Origin: Saprospiraceae bacterium
Lineage (GTDB): Bacteria; Bacteroidota; Bacteroidia; Chitinophagales; Saprospiraceae
NCBI GenBank assembly: GCA_016720635.1
Contig: JADKKF010000005.1
Location: forward strand, 62,001 to 126,000
Length of the DNA stretch: 64,000 nucleotides
Direction: 5' to 3'
The position numbers and the translations under genes were made by a program. A model generated the notes under the pieces. It was not told the origin of the DNA. It made no database searches and worked only from the letters and a program-made list of their open reading frames with translations. Shown here one piece after another: positions 8,710 to 17,484 of the stretch. Within the stretch, counting starts at the first letter, position 1. Each line of letters begins with the position of its first letter.

Positions 8710-9436
8710 ATGAGAAATCTTGGTATTATTATAATGATTCTGATATTTAAGCTTTGTCCAGCCATTGGACAAAGCTTATCTATAGGATTTGGTCCTACTT
8801 ATATAGCTGATAGAGAAAGAGTGAGTATCCATCCAAAAGCCAAGGGCAAAGTGGCTGGCGGAAATGATGATTGGGTATGGCAAGTAAAATATGAACATCA
8901 TATACAAAAGAATTGGATGCTGTATGCAAGTTATTCACAATATCCAATTAGCACCTGGTTTAATTTTACAAAGAAAATGAAGGGGGAGTTTTGGATGGAA
9001 TGGTACAAATGTAAAGAGAATTGATTTTGGGATAGTTTACAAAATATTTCCTAATAGTAAATTTGTCTTAAATCCAAATATTGGTTTGGCCAGACAAAAA
9101 TCCATACCTGATGGAGATGGTTGTATTTGCAATGATATATCTGAAGGTATAAAGCCAGATGACTTTGAGCTCTTGAGAGATATAGAAGCGGATGCTAGTG
9201 CTAATACTCAAATCGTGCCAGTTATCGGTTTGAAATTTGGATATGCTTTTTGGAGAAGATTGGAATTGACCATGGATGTACAACAAGTATTTGGTTTCAA
9301 GACGATACAAGAATTGAGGATGGCTTATACGTACAAAGGTGTGGTTCAGCCTGAGGCTATAAGCTATTCGGACGGAACTGGCAGATTTTGGGTATTGAGC
9401 TTAGGTTATCGTTTTGGGAAATTGTATAAAAAATAA
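8710..9436 (+). pseudogene. Outer-membrane beta-barrel-like protein, single-base frameshift
   Basis: Two frames together make one protein of about 241 residues. The first (8710-9024) starts with a signal peptide, MRNLGIIIMILIFKLCPAIGQ, then alternating beta-strand segments such as WVWQVKYEHHIQKNWMLYA. The second (to 9436) continues FGIVYKIFPNSKFVLNPNIG and ends in a barrel-like strand, WVLSLGYRFGKLYKK. The break falls at a run of five G (8982-8986): with four G the frame reads through as KGSFGWNGTNVKRID. It may be a sequencing error, a dead gene or a slipped-strand switch. The probable role is a small outer-membrane barrel; no ligand is suggested. Confidence 0.72.
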
Positions 9437-9530
9437 CCTAGACAGGCAAATCCCATTTCACACAAATAACGCAACTCGCCTTGCACTCATAATATAGTTT
9501 AAATTAAAGCTAATTATATATGTTAAATAT

Positions 9531-9561
9531 TTTGAAAAAAGAATAAAAATAAGTAGCTTTG
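9531..9561 (+). promoter_or_regulatory. Promoter of leader cassette 2
   Basis: TTTG (9531-9534), a 19-base spacer and TAGCTTTG (9554-9561), the same layout as copy 1. Confidence 0.75.
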
Positions 9562-9596
9562 GAATCTATTCTTTAACCTATTAAAATTTAATTATT

Positions 9597-9623
9597 ATGC
9601 AAAATCTTCAATACAATTTATAA
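9597..9623 (+). CDS. Putative 8-residue leader peptide, copy 2
   Basis: Encodes MQNLQYNL, matching MQNLQHNI of copy 1 in position and nearly in sequence. Confidence 0.4.
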   Translation: MQNLQYNL

Positions 9624-9627
9624 TTTA

Positions 9628-9729
9628 ATGAATTCGTGGCAAATGGTAATAACTTATCCTGAGTTCTATTTTATTCAAATAATTGACTCACGAGGCAAAT
9701 CAAACTCCATGAAATTTTTAAAATTATAA
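9628..9729 (+). CDS. Small 33-residue ORF following the leader, copy 2
   Basis: Opens MNSWQMVITYPEFYF and ends two bases before the lipoprotein ATG at 9732. Only the first five codons resemble copy 1. No family recognised. Confidence 0.35.
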   Translation: MNSWQMVITYPEFYFIQIIDSRGKSNSMKFLKL

Positions 9730-9731
9730 TT

Positions 9732-10310
9732 ATGAAAAATATTGTTTATATAATTTTATTGGGATTTATAGCAATTTCTTGCAAAAAGGAAGAAAATAAG
9801 CCCAATTTAATAATGCTTCCAGCTTACCGAAACGACTCACTAGTGGTTGGCTCTGCCAGATTATTTAATGCTGGTGGAACATTAGATTCGTTGGTGACAT
9901 ATCATATCTTTTCAAATAGTCAAGGATACACAAGATTTTCTTTGAATCTTTACAATTTATCAAGAAAGAGTATCAAACTAGGATATAAGGATATAAAATA
10001 TGATATGGAAACTGTCCCCCTTCCGTTTGTTAATGGACTTATTCGAGCGGTAGATTTTTTTATACACTACACCACGTATGCAGATCGAACAGGTCACAGT
10101 AGTGCTGATCCTTATCGCTTAGACACAACATATATTGGAAACAAAGTAGAAACCCAAGGATATGATTCCATAACCAAATCGATGAAAGTGAAATATAAAT
10201 TGAGACTTATTATCGAAGATCCCGATCCCGCCAACCGAAGATCAGTGGAAAATGTGGATACTGTTATCATGGATACGAAGGACTGGATTGAATTTAAGTT
10301 CACTGGATGA
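9732..10310 (+). CDS. Putative lipoprotein of unknown function
   Basis: 192 residues. The N-terminus MKNIVYIILLGFIAISCKK is a clear lipoprotein signal with lipobox cysteine at residue 17, followed by a charged lysine/glutamate tether. The rest looks beta-rich and resembles no family I recognise. It sits behind the second leader cassette, in the same arrangement as the barrel-like gene behind the first, so the two products may be co-regulated. A strong terminator hairpin follows. Confidence 0.75.
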   Translation: MKNIVYIILLGFIAISCKKEENKPNLIMLPAYRNDSLVVGSARLFNAGGTLDSLVTYHIFSNSQGYTRFSLNLYNLSRKSIKLGYKDIKYDMETVPLPFVNGLIRAVDFFIHYTTYADRTGHSSADPYRLDTTYIGNKVETQGYDSITKSMKVKYKLRLIIEDPDPANRRSVENVDTVIMDTKDWIEFKFTG

Positions 10311-10347
10311 TTTTTGACTGAATTAAGAATAAAACAATATGTTTTAT

Positions 10348-10378
10348 CCCCTCCGACCCGTTGGAGGGGACTTTTATT
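10348..10378 (+). terminator. Rho-independent terminator after the lipoprotein gene
   Basis: Stem CCCCTCC (10348-10354) with GGAGGGG (10363-10369) around an 8-base loop, then a T-rich tail. Confidence 0.8.
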
Positions 10379-10389
10379 TACTGGTTAGA

Positions 10390-10545
10390 ACCTGCTAGAA
10401 ATCCGCCCCAAGCGCGAGAGGGATGGTAGTGGTCACAGCGTAGCTGGGAGTCTCGCAGAGTCCTATAGGGAGTCGAAGAGACGAAACCCACGCACAGCCC
10501 GACCCGATCTCGTCGCATGACGAGAGAGGGGCTCGCCCTAAATCC
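10390..10545 (-). repeat. Dispersed hairpin repeat, copy A
   Basis: Read on the minus strand it opens GGGCGAGCCCC and contains CGAGATCGGGTCGGGCTG and TGCGTGGGTTTCGTCTC, shared wholly or partly with copies at about 17.5, 31.9, 37.1, 44.5, 48.1 and 59.3 kb. It lies between convergent genes. Confidence 0.7.
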
Positions 10546-10885
10546 AATATCGCTTGGTAACTTGCTGATATGACGCCACCAATGAGGTCTCGGATTCTCG
10601 GGTGAATGCCTCTATTTCTAGGGGATTTTGGTAGTATCCGTGCTTGATGCTGTACCAAAGATAGCGGAATATAAAGCCAAGGGTGCCGAGCCGTCTATAC
10701 TGTTCGATATGCACCAATTCGTGGGTCAACCAGCTGGTATTGGCCGTGAATTTTGCCGATGTGCAGCCGTGCAGATGGATGGTACGACGCCAAACGATGG
10801 CTATGGCGTCCGAGCGCATATAGTAGCACGCCAATCTAGCGAACCAAGATTTTTCTTTGATATAGTAAGTAAAAAGGGGCTCCAA
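10538..10885 (-). CDS. DUF4157-like putative zinc metallopeptidase
   Basis: 115 residues. The clearest feature is LTHELVHIEQYRRLG near residue 55: HELVH fits the HExxH zinc-binding pattern, in the context typical of short DUF4157-like proteins of Bacteroidota. No signal peptide is evident. The C-terminal half has aromatic and acidic residues (NPLEIEAFTRESE) that could supply a third ligand. It sits 6 bases after the membrane-protein gene upstream, so they are probably co-transcribed. Substrate and role are unknown. An overlapping plus-strand frame is a shadow. Confidence 0.75.
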   Translation of the reverse strand: MEPLFTYYIKEKSWFARLACYYMRSDAIAIVWRRTIHLHGCTSAKFTANTSWLTHELVHIEQYRRLGTLGFIFRYLWYSIKHGYYQNPLEIEAFTRESETSLVASYQQVTKRYWI

Positions 10886-10891
10886 AGTGAT

Positions 10892-11329
10892 CTAGAACCA
10901 ACCAGCGCCTAGTACCTCACGGAATGGCCACGGAATACTGATAAGGATAAGAATCAAACCTATCAAATAGTATTTTTTGATGACCTTATGCTTGTCAGCG
11001 GGCAATTCTTTGCCTTCGGCGAATCTCCTACCCAGCGTGATGAGCGTGATGGCTGCCAACATCCCAAGGAGGTGTTCCATGCCGTAAAACCTGGTCTGGG
11101 CATTCTTCATCCACCCTTCGCCATAATTCACCTTGTCGGATAAAAACATCAATATGATCCCTAACAATAACTGAACGTGGCAAAAGACCATAGCGAATAA
11201 ATTGATGAGCTTGTCTTGTTTTGTATAATTAGATCTTAGGCTCCAGGCGTTGAAAATGGCGTAAATCAATAATCCCAATACGATATATCTGAGGCCTGAA
11301 TGTGAGTGTACCAAAATTGAATGTAACAT
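10892..11329 (-). CDS. Four-helix integral membrane protein
   Basis: 145 residues with about four hydrophobic segments: LRYIVLGLLIYAIF, FAMVFCHVQLLLGIILMFL, LLGMLAAITLITLG and YLIGLILILISIPWPF. Histidines at HSHSGLRY, CHVQ and MEHLLG are spaced within or beside helices, which recalls b-type cytochrome-like proteins, but haem binding cannot be claimed. Similar short proteins are widespread in Bacteroidota without assigned function. It lies upstream of the DUF4157-like gene in the same direction. Confidence 0.75.
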   Translation of the reverse strand: MLHSILVHSHSGLRYIVLGLLIYAIFNAWSLRSNYTKQDKLINLFAMVFCHVQLLLGIILMFLSDKVNYGEGWMKNAQTRFYGMEHLLGMLAAITLITLGRRFAEGKELPADKHKVIKKYYLIGLILILISIPWPFREVLGAGWF

Positions 11330-11359
11330 GAATTAAATTTTTTGTTTTCTAAAAATAAA

Positions 11360-12601
11360 CTATAGACCTAACAATAAGAAGGTCGGATCTTCGAGTAGCT
11401 GCTTTACTTTGACCAAAAAAGTCACGGAACTGCTGCCGTCGATAACTCTGTGATCGTAGGATAGCGCTACGTACATCATCGGTCTAATGACCACCTGTCC
11501 CTGTATCGCGACGGGTCTTTCGATGATGGCGTGCATCCCTAGTATGGCCGACTGGGGCTCGTTGATGATGGGGGTACTCATCATGGAGCCAAAGATGCCT
11601 CCGTTGGTGATGGTAAAGGTACCTCCAGACATTTCTTCTAATGTCAGTTTTCCATCTCGCGCCTTGTCGGCAAGTTTTTTGATTTTATATTCGACATCAG
11701 CAAAACCAAGGGACTCAACGTTATGAATCGGAGGAACTACCAATCCCGTAGGTGTAGAAACTGCGATCGAAATATCGGCGTATTCGTGAAAAATGATGTC
11801 TTCGCCGTCGAGCATGGCATTTACTTCGGGCATTTCGAGGAGTACCTGTGCACAAGCCTTGGCGAATATGGACATAAAGCCCAGTTTGATGCCGTGTTTT
11901 GCTACGAATTTGTCTTGGACCTTGGAGCGAAGTTTCATGATTTCGGACATATCCACCTCGTTGAAGGTCGTTAGCATGGCGGTATTGTTCTTAGCGGAAA
12001 CCAACCTTTTGGCGATGGTGCGCCGCATACGGCTTAATTTTTCTCTTCGTTCTACCCTGGAGAATGCGCTAGTGCTAGGACTCGCTGGGATGGGCTTTTG
12101 CTCGGTAGCAGCTTCAGTGGGTACGGGAGCTGGGCTAGAGCTTGCGTTCAAAGCATCTGCTTTTGTGATACGACCATCTACGCCCGTTCCTTGCACAGAT
12201 TTTGGATCGACGCCTTTTTCTGCCAATATTTTTCCAGCGGATGGGGAAGGGGTTCCTGTTGCGTAATTTTGGCTAGTGTTCGGTGCGGCGACAGGTGCTG
12301 GAGCGGCTGGTTCTTTGGCAGGGGCTGGACTTGGAGCTGGTGCTGCGGCGCTAGGAGATACGGAGGTATCGATCCTAGCCACCAAGGAGCCAATCTTGAG
12401 GTCACTGCCTTCAGCAGCGACGATGGTCAATTTTCCAGTGGCCTCAGCGGGAAATTCTAATGTTGCCTTGTCAGATTCAAATTCGCACAATGGTTCGTCA
12501 ATCATCACGATATCGCCATCGCTTTTAAGCCATTTTGAAAGAGTTACTTCTGTAACGGATTCTCCAATTACTGGAACTTTAAGGTCTAAAATACTCATCA
12601 A
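11360..12601 (-). CDS. sucB: 2-oxoglutarate dehydrogenase E2 (dihydrolipoyl succinyltransferase)
   Basis: 413 residues with classic E2 layout. Lipoyl domain: residues 1-78, with the lipoylated lysine in ESDKATLE near residue 45. Alanine/proline linker: about 80-115. E3-binding domain: SAGKILAEKGVDPKSVQGTG around 122-155, followed by a second linker. Catalytic domain from about 190, ending in the active-site motif SYDHRVIDG. It transfers the succinyl group to CoA in the TCA cycle. The motif set fits SucB/OdhB rather than pyruvate dehydrogenase E2. The E1 gene is not in the window. A TACTTTTG box lies about 75 bases upstream. Confidence 0.93.
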   Translation of the reverse strand: MMSILDLKVPVIGESVTEVTLSKWLKSDGDIVMIDEPLCEFESDKATLEFPAEATGKLTIVAAEGSDLKIGSLVARIDTSVSPSAAAPAPSPAPAKEPAAPAPVAAPNTSQNYATGTPSPSAGKILAEKGVDPKSVQGTGVDGRITKADALNASSSPAPVPTEAATEQKPIPASPSTSAFSRVERREKLSRMRRTIAKRLVSAKNNTAMLTTFNEVDMSEIMKLRSKVQDKFVAKHGIKLGFMSIFAKACAQVLLEMPEVNAMLDGEDIIFHEYADISIAVSTPTGLVVPPIHNVESLGFADVEYKIKKLADKARDGKLTLEEMSGGTFTITNGGIFGSMMSTPIINEPQSAILGMHAIIERPVAIQGQVVIRPMMYVALSYDHRVIDGSSSVTFLVKVKQLLEDPTFLLLGL

Positions 12602-12676
12602 TAAATTTGGATAATTTTCTAAAAAAATGACTAACTCAAAAAGAGAACGCCATCAAAGTACAACAAATAATCAACA

Positions 12677-12684
12677 CAAAAGTA
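12677..12684 (-). promoter_or_regulatory. -7 box upstream of sucB
   Basis: TACTTTTG on the minus strand fits TAnnTTTG, 76 bases before the sucB ATG. Confidence 0.5.
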
Positions 12685-12796
12685 AATAATTCTTTTGGGG
12701 AATTCTAGGAAGTGGAAAACAAAAATTTCAGGGGCATTTGAAATGTTAACAAATAAAAAAAGACCATCATTTCTGACAGCCTTTCCTTTTTGCTAG

Positions 12797-12880
12797 TACC
12801 GAAGGTGGGAATCGAACCCACACGACATTGCTATCACTGGATTTTGAGTCCAGCGCGTCTACCAATTCCGCCACTTCGGC
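12797..12880 (-). tRNA. tRNA-Leu (anticodon CAA)
   Basis: On the minus strand, acceptor GCCGAAG pairs with CTTCGGT. The anticodon stem CTGGA/TCCAG encloses loop CTCAAAA, so the anticodon is CAA (TTG codons). A long variable arm (TGATAGCAATGTCGT) confirms a class II tRNA, and the T arm has GGGTTCGATTCCC. CCA is not encoded. The 5' end lies 7 bases from the hscB stop. Confidence 0.96.
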
Positions 12881-12887
12881 CTTTGAA

Positions 12888-13403
12888 TTATAGCGGTGCA
12901 AAGGTATTTATTTTTTCCATAATGCGCAAATAATACTTCATTTTGAGATAAAATTCTTTTAAAATCTGCCAATCGGAATCGGATAAATCCTTTAAATGTA
13001 TTTTATTATTAATATGTAAAATACTATCGTTCAGAAGATTGATTCTAGAATTTACCAATTCTATCAAAGATGGGTGTTCGTTGGAATCTTCCAGTTTTGA
13101 ATCAATTTCTTCATTCAAGTCCATCATTTCCATCAAAAATTCGCCATCCAGTTTTTCGGATTCAAGGCTTTGGTACCCTTTATAGTCCTTAAGGATATAT
13201 CCTAGGAGCTTGTACTCATCTTGGAGCAAGGTATAGGCCTTATTCACCTCAGCAGTCATTTGGATCGCCTGAAAATCGTCTATGCCATTCTGTGAAGCCT
13301 TGTCAGGATGGTAGCGTCGGGTCAGATTTAAAAACTGTTTTCGAACAGCCTCTTTTTCTGGACTCAACATGGGATCTATTTCGAATAATTCGAAAACCGT
13401 CAT
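12888..13403 (-). CDS. hscB: Fe-S cluster co-chaperone HscB
   Basis: 171 residues from the chosen start. It has an N-terminal J domain with the HPD motif (RRYHPDKAS) and a C-terminal helical domain that binds the IscU scaffold. It stimulates the HscA/DnaK ATPase during Fe-S cluster transfer. The frame could begin upstream at 13451, but that would overlap rseP by 38 bases and add a non-homologous tail; MTVFELFEIDP at 13403 starts right before the J domain and leaves a 10-base gap after rseP. Confidence 0.85.
   Translation of the reverse strand: MTVFELFEIDPMLSPEKEAVRKQFLNLTRRYHPDKASQNGIDDFQAIQMTAEVNKAYTLLQDEYKLLGYILKDYKGYQSLESEKLDGEFLMEMMDLNEEIDSKLEDSNEHPSLIELVNSRINLLNDSILHINNKIHLKDLSDSDWQILKEFYLKMKYYLRIMEKINTFAPL
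12899..12906 (-). promoter_or_regulatory. -7 box of tRNA-Leu inside hscB 3' end
   Basis: TACCTTTG on the minus strand, 18 bases upstream of the tRNA 5' end, within the last codons of hscB. It would give the tRNA its own promoter. Confidence 0.6.
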
Positions 13404-13413
13404 GATAAAAAAA

Positions 13414-14748
13414 CTACTTAAATGCCCTGAATATATCCAATCCATTGGCATATATCAGTAAAGCCAATAACAATACAAATCCAATGGTGGTTGCTACTTC
13501 GAGGAATTTATCTGAAACCTTTCTGCCCGTAATGACCTCCCAAAGTAGGAACATCACGTGACCACCGTCCAACGCTGGGATGGGAAGAAGGTTCATGAAT
13601 CCAAGAATCAGAGATAGAATAGCCGTAATGCGCCAGAATTCTTGCCAAATCCATTCGGTCGGGAACATTTTGGTGATGGAAGCGAACCCGCCTAAGCTGT
13701 CGGATGCTTTGATTTTACCCTTGAACATCTGCCCAAACGATGAAATCTGAAGACCTAAAAAGTCCAAGCCCTTGTTTATCCCCGCAGGTATGGCCTCAAA
13801 AAAGCTGTATTTGCGATATTCTACTTTGAACATTTTTTCAAGGCTGGGGATAGAAAATCCTATCTTGGCATTTTCGTCGGTAGTGACTTTGAGGGCAATG
13901 GTATCAGCTGCTCTCAGCACTTTCAATTCAATTTCTTGGCTAGGCAAGCCTTTGATCAAGGCTACGAAATCTTGATAATATGCCGCAGGCATTCCGTTCA
14001 AGCTTAGGATTTTGTCACCTGCCAACAACCCTCCTTTTTCAGCAGGCCTCCCTGCTACTACCGCACCTACGATGTTTTCTATTCGAGGAGCTATGATATC
14101 AAGGTCTTTCATTTTATGGCTCGATAAAAATGAAATCGCCTCTGGACTAGGATTGAGGGTTACAAGTTGACCCGCTCTATCTACTACGATATTGGGATTG
14201 TCTTTTAGGACAAGATTCGTAACTAGTGGCTTTAATTCAAATTCAGTAAAAGGAACTCCTGAGATGGATTTTATTTTGTCTCCGTCTTTTAGACCCAATG
14301 TGCCACCGATCGAATCGACCTTTATCCCGTGTGTCAATGCATCGGCTGGGATATATGTGTCACCCCAATACATCAAGATACCAGATAGTATGACAAATCC
14401 CAAGATGAAATTGACCGTGACTCCACCAAGCATTATGATAAGCCTTTGCCAAGCTGGCTTGCTGCGAAATTCCCATGGCTGAGGCTCTTGTTTGAGTTGT
14501 TCCATGTCCATGCTTTCATCGACCATGCCAGAGATTTTCACGTATCCACCTAGGGGTAGCCAACCGATTCCATATTCTGTATCACCTATTTTCTTTTTGA
14601 ATAATGAAAAATAGGGGTCAAAAAACAAATAAAATTTTTCTACTCGGGTCTTAAACCAACGAGCAGGTATGAAATGTCCCAATTCGTGCAGTATGATCAA
14701 AAGCGACAGACTGGTCACAAATTGAGCTATCATTATAAAGGTATCCAT
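13414..14748 (-). CDS. rseP: RIP metalloprotease RseP (site-2 protease)
   Basis: 444-residue polytopic intramembrane protease. Zinc site HELGHF is in the first helix (LLIILHELGHF, near residue 20), and the third ligand motif NLLPIPALDGGHV is near the C-terminus. Between them are two PDZ-like segments: about 115-190 (GGTLGLKDGDKIKSISG) and about 205-275 (GGLLAGDKILSLNG). It cleaves membrane-anchored regulators and may clear signal-peptide remnants. The tandem PDZ and length fit RseP/EcfE. hscB follows after 10 bases. A TACCTTTG box lies 36 bases upstream. Confidence 0.94.
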   Translation of the reverse strand: MDTFIMIAQFVTSLSLLIILHELGHFIPARWFKTRVEKFYLFFDPYFSLFKKKIGDTEYGIGWLPLGGYVKISGMVDESMDMEQLKQEPQPWEFRSKPAWQRLIIMLGGVTVNFILGFVILSGILMYWGDTYIPADALTHGIKVDSIGGTLGLKDGDKIKSISGVPFTEFELKPLVTNLVLKDNPNIVVDRAGQLVTLNPSPEAISFLSSHKMKDLDIIAPRIENIVGAVVAGRPAEKGGLLAGDKILSLNGMPAAYYQDFVALIKGLPSQEIELKVLRAADTIALKVTTDENAKIGFSIPSLEKMFKVEYRKYSFFEAIPAGINKGLDFLGLQISSFGQMFKGKIKASDSLGGFASITKMFPTEWIWQEFWRITAILSLILGFMNLLPIPALDGGHVMFLLWEVITGRKVSDKFLEVATTIGFVLLLALLIYANGLDIFRAFK

Positions 14749-14783
14749 GTCCTTATTTTAAATAAAAAATAAAATTAAAACGT

Positions 14784-14791
14784 CAAAGGTA
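14784..14791 (-). promoter_or_regulatory. -7 box of rseP
   Basis: TACCTTTG on the minus strand, 36 bases upstream of the rseP ATG. Confidence 0.6.
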
Positions 14792-14906
14792 AAGATTATG
14801 CAACGAAAAATGTATATTTATTGTTTGCCCGATACTGCGTTTGTGCCATTAAGTTTGTTATAATTATTTGTTAAAAATTTTTTTGAACCGTGAAATTTAA
14901 TTCAAT

Positions 14907-16184
14907 ATGTTAAGTCCCTTGGCTGAAAGGCTTAGGCCTAGGACTCTAGAGGGTTATATTGGGCAAAGCCACTTAGTGGGCCCAAATGGCATCATCACCA
15001 AGTTGGTCCTTCAGTCGAATCTGCCCTCTATGATATTTTGGGGACCACCAGGAGTAGGTAAAACCACCCTAGCCAATATCATAGCCAACACGCTCAACCG
15101 CCCATTTTATTCCTTATCTGCCATCAATAGTGGTGTCAAGGATGTGCGTGAAACCATCGAATTGGCTAAAGGCAAGGGCTTGTTTGCACCGACCAAGCGG
15201 CCAGTACTTTTTATTGATGAAATCCACAGATTTAGCAAATCTCAGCAAGATGCCTTGCTCCAAGCCGTAGAAAAGGGCATCATTACTCTGATTGGAGCCA
15301 CTACTGAAAATCCCAGCTTCGAGGTAATTTCCGCTTTGTTATCCCGATGCCAAGTATATACCTTGTATCATCTTAGCGAAGAGGATTTGCTCAGATTGGT
15401 CCACTATGCACTAAAGGAAGATGAGATTTTAAAATTAAAAAATATCGAAATTATCGAATCGGATGCCCTCATTAGGTATTCAGGTGGAGATGCGCGTAAG
15501 CTGTATAATATACTAGAAATTCTGGATGCGAGTTTTACAAAACCGCCATTTCATATTACCAATGAATTGGTTACCAGCGTATTACAGCAAAATCTCTCCT
15601 TGTACGATAAAAGCGGTGAGCAGCATTATGACATCATCTCTGCCTTTATAAAAAGTGTCCGTGGAAGCGACCCCAATGCAGCACTCTTTTGGATGGCGCG
15701 TATGATCGAAGGCGGCGAGGATCCCCTATTTATTTGTAGGAGGTTGATTATACTTGCGGCGGAGGACATTGGATTAGCCAATCCCAACGCCTTATTGCTG
15801 GCGAATCAATGCTTCATGGCAGTTCAAGTCATAGGGATGCCCGAGGGGCGAATCATCATGAGTGAAACGGCCCTGTATCTCGCCACCTCGCCTAAATCCA
15901 ATAGCGCTTACATGGCCATCGAAAAAGCCATCGAACTTGTCAAGCAATACCCCAATGCTCCTGTTCCATTGCATCTTCGCAATGCACCAACCAAATTCAT
16001 GAAAGAGAGCGGGTATGGGAAGGATTATGTCTATTCGCACCAAGGCGAAGACAATTTTCATTATCAAGAATTCATGCCAGAGCAAATTACGGATGCAGAT
16101 ATATACAGTCCTTGCGCCAATCCCAATGAATCCAAGGTAAAAGAATGGTTGCAAAAGCGATGGAAATCCAAATATAAATTTTAA
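14907..16184 (+). CDS. rarA: Replication-associated recombination protein A (RarA/MgsA)
   Basis: 425 residues, the normal family length. N-terminal PLAERLRPRTLEGYIGQ is the clamp-loader-like box. Walker A GPPGVGKTT is near residue 47, Walker B LFIDEIHRF, sensor 1 GATTENPSF, and an arginine-finger region SALLSRCQ. The C-terminal domain contains ARMIEGGEDPLFICRRLI and YPNAPVPLHLRNAPT, typical of MgsA tetramerisation domains. RarA is an AAA+ ATPase acting at stalled replication forks. Confidence 0.95.
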   Translation: MLSPLAERLRPRTLEGYIGQSHLVGPNGIITKLVLQSNLPSMIFWGPPGVGKTTLANIIANTLNRPFYSLSAINSGVKDVRETIELAKGKGLFAPTKRPVLFIDEIHRFSKSQQDALLQAVEKGIITLIGATTENPSFEVISALLSRCQVYTLYHLSEEDLLRLVHYALKEDEILKLKNIEIIESDALIRYSGGDARKLYNILEILDASFTKPPFHITNELVTSVLQQNLSLYDKSGEQHYDIISAFIKSVRGSDPNAALFWMARMIEGGEDPLFICRRLIILAAEDIGLANPNALLLANQCFMAVQVIGMPEGRIIMSETALYLATSPKSNSAYMAIEKAIELVKQYPNAPVPLHLRNAPTKFMKESGYGKDYVYSHQGEDNFHYQEFMPEQITDADIYSPCANPNESKVKEWLQKRWKSKYKF

Positions 16185-16239
16185 CAATTTTCTAAAAACA
16201 ATCTCATTATATTTGACGGTAAATTAATAAAGTATCAAT

Positions 16240-17466
16240 ATGAAAAAGCTCATCTTTTTAGCCTTAATTGGATTCTTATCTATCAAGAGTTTTGCCCAAG
16301 TTCCAGGGTGTTCTACGCCTAGGTATATTTTACCAATATTTCAAGGAGTGGACGTGACCACTGTTAAGTATGCGACCGTAACCAACTATTTCGGTCAACC
16401 AGAAGATTTGATGATGGATGTTTATACTCCTAGTGGGGACACGGATGTCAAACGGCCAGTGGTACTTGTAGCTCATGGCGGCGTTTTTATATTTGGACAC
16501 CGTTCGAATATGGAGCCACAATGCCGAGCTCTTGCTAGTCTAGGTTACGTGGCTGTTTCCATTTCTTACAGGTTGTATCCTATATTATTGGGCTTCCCGA
16601 ATGAGCCAAAATTTCTCCAAATAGCCTTGAATGCTTCTGCAGATATGAAAGGGGCCATACGTTATATGCGAGGAAATTTTACAAGAAATAATGATTTTAA
16701 GATTGATACTAATTTTATATTTATTGGTGGATATTCCGCAGGAGCAGTGATGGCTACACACGTGGCCTATCTCGATGACAGAGATGCCAAAGTTCCTTTG
16801 ATGGACTCTATCATCAATGCAACTCCAAGGGGCTTACAAGGCACTACGGGTGACCCAAGTGATTATGTACATTCCACTAAGGTTTCTGGGGTATTGAATC
16901 TAGCAGGAGCGCTCTACGATGCCAATTATATTTCGTCAGGCGAAGCACCTTTGTTCAGTTTGCACGGAGATGCTGACGAGACGGTCCCTTATGCCGCAGG
17001 ATTGGCGTTTGGTGTGCCTTTGCAAGGGTCTAGTTTGCTTGAGCAAAGGGCTACGCAAGTTGGTTTGTCCAAGCATTTTTTAGTGACCATACCAGGAGGA
17101 TTGCACGCAGATCCAGTGTCGGGTGCAGCTTCTCAGACCTATAGAGATCAATTTGCTGCCCAAGCGGCGGTTGCTATGAAAGAAATCATGTGTGGTCCTG
17201 GTGGCGCTGCCAGTTCGGCCTTGCCTCCCTTGCCATTGGAGGTTTTTCCGAATCCAGCCAATAAGCTTTTGCATCTAAATTTTGGCGAAATGGGCGATTA
17301 TTCGATCGCGATACTCAATACATTTGGACAAAAAGTGGACCAATTCACCCAAAAGGATCAGTTAGGGGTACTTGAACTAAAAGATTGGCCCAAAGGGATT
17401 TATTTTCTCCAAGCCATCAACAAGAATAACAACCAAAAGACCACAAAGAAAATCGTCGTAGAGTAA
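16240..17466 (+). CDS. Secreted carboxylesterase-like alpha/beta hydrolase with T9SS sorting domain
   Basis: 408 residues. Signal peptide MKKLIFLALIGFLSIKSFAQ. The hydrolase domain covers about 30-305: oxyanion-hole motif AHGGVFIFG near residue 79, nucleophile elbow GGYSAGAV near 165, the acid in GDADETVP and histidine in GGLHADP near 290. The C-terminal 80 residues (LEVFPNPANKLLHLNF, then KGIYFLQA and KIVVE at the end) form a type A T9SS sorting domain, so the enzyme is exported across the outer membrane and probably surface-attached. Substrate unknown; esters or polysaccharide acetyl groups are plausible. Repeat copy B follows. Confidence 0.87.
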   Translation: MKKLIFLALIGFLSIKSFAQVPGCSTPRYILPIFQGVDVTTVKYATVTNYFGQPEDLMMDVYTPSGDTDVKRPVVLVAHGGVFIFGHRSNMEPQCRALASLGYVAVSISYRLYPILLGFPNEPKFLQIALNASADMKGAIRYMRGNFTRNNDFKIDTNFIFIGGYSAGAVMATHVAYLDDRDAKVPLMDSIINATPRGLQGTTGDPSDYVHSTKVSGVLNLAGALYDANYISSGEAPLFSLHGDADETVPYAAGLAFGVPLQGSSLLEQRATQVGLSKHFLVTIPGGLHADPVSGAASQTYRDQFAAQAAVAMKEIMCGPGGAASSALPPLPLEVFPNPANKLLHLNFGEMGDYSIAILNTFGQKVDQFTQKDQLGVLELKDWPKGIYFLQAINKNNNQKTTKKIVVE

Positions 17467-17484
17467 ATTTGGATCTCAGATTTT

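Larger units (their letters stand above)
9468..9645 (+). repeat. Leader cassette copy 2
   Basis: Second copy of the roughly 165-base block seen at 8405-8585. The conserved segment reaches from a minus-strand MSARRVA-coding stretch, through the promoter, to the MNSWQ start of the second small frame. Confidence 0.85.

Noticed and set aside
10628..10912. 94-codon plus-strand frame
   Set aside because: Antisense to the DUF4157-like gene, which carries HELVH; shadow.
11793..12614. Plus-strand frames (157 and 112 codons) across sucB
   Set aside because: Low-complexity alanine/glycine or tryptophan/cysteine-rich shadows of the E2 linker.
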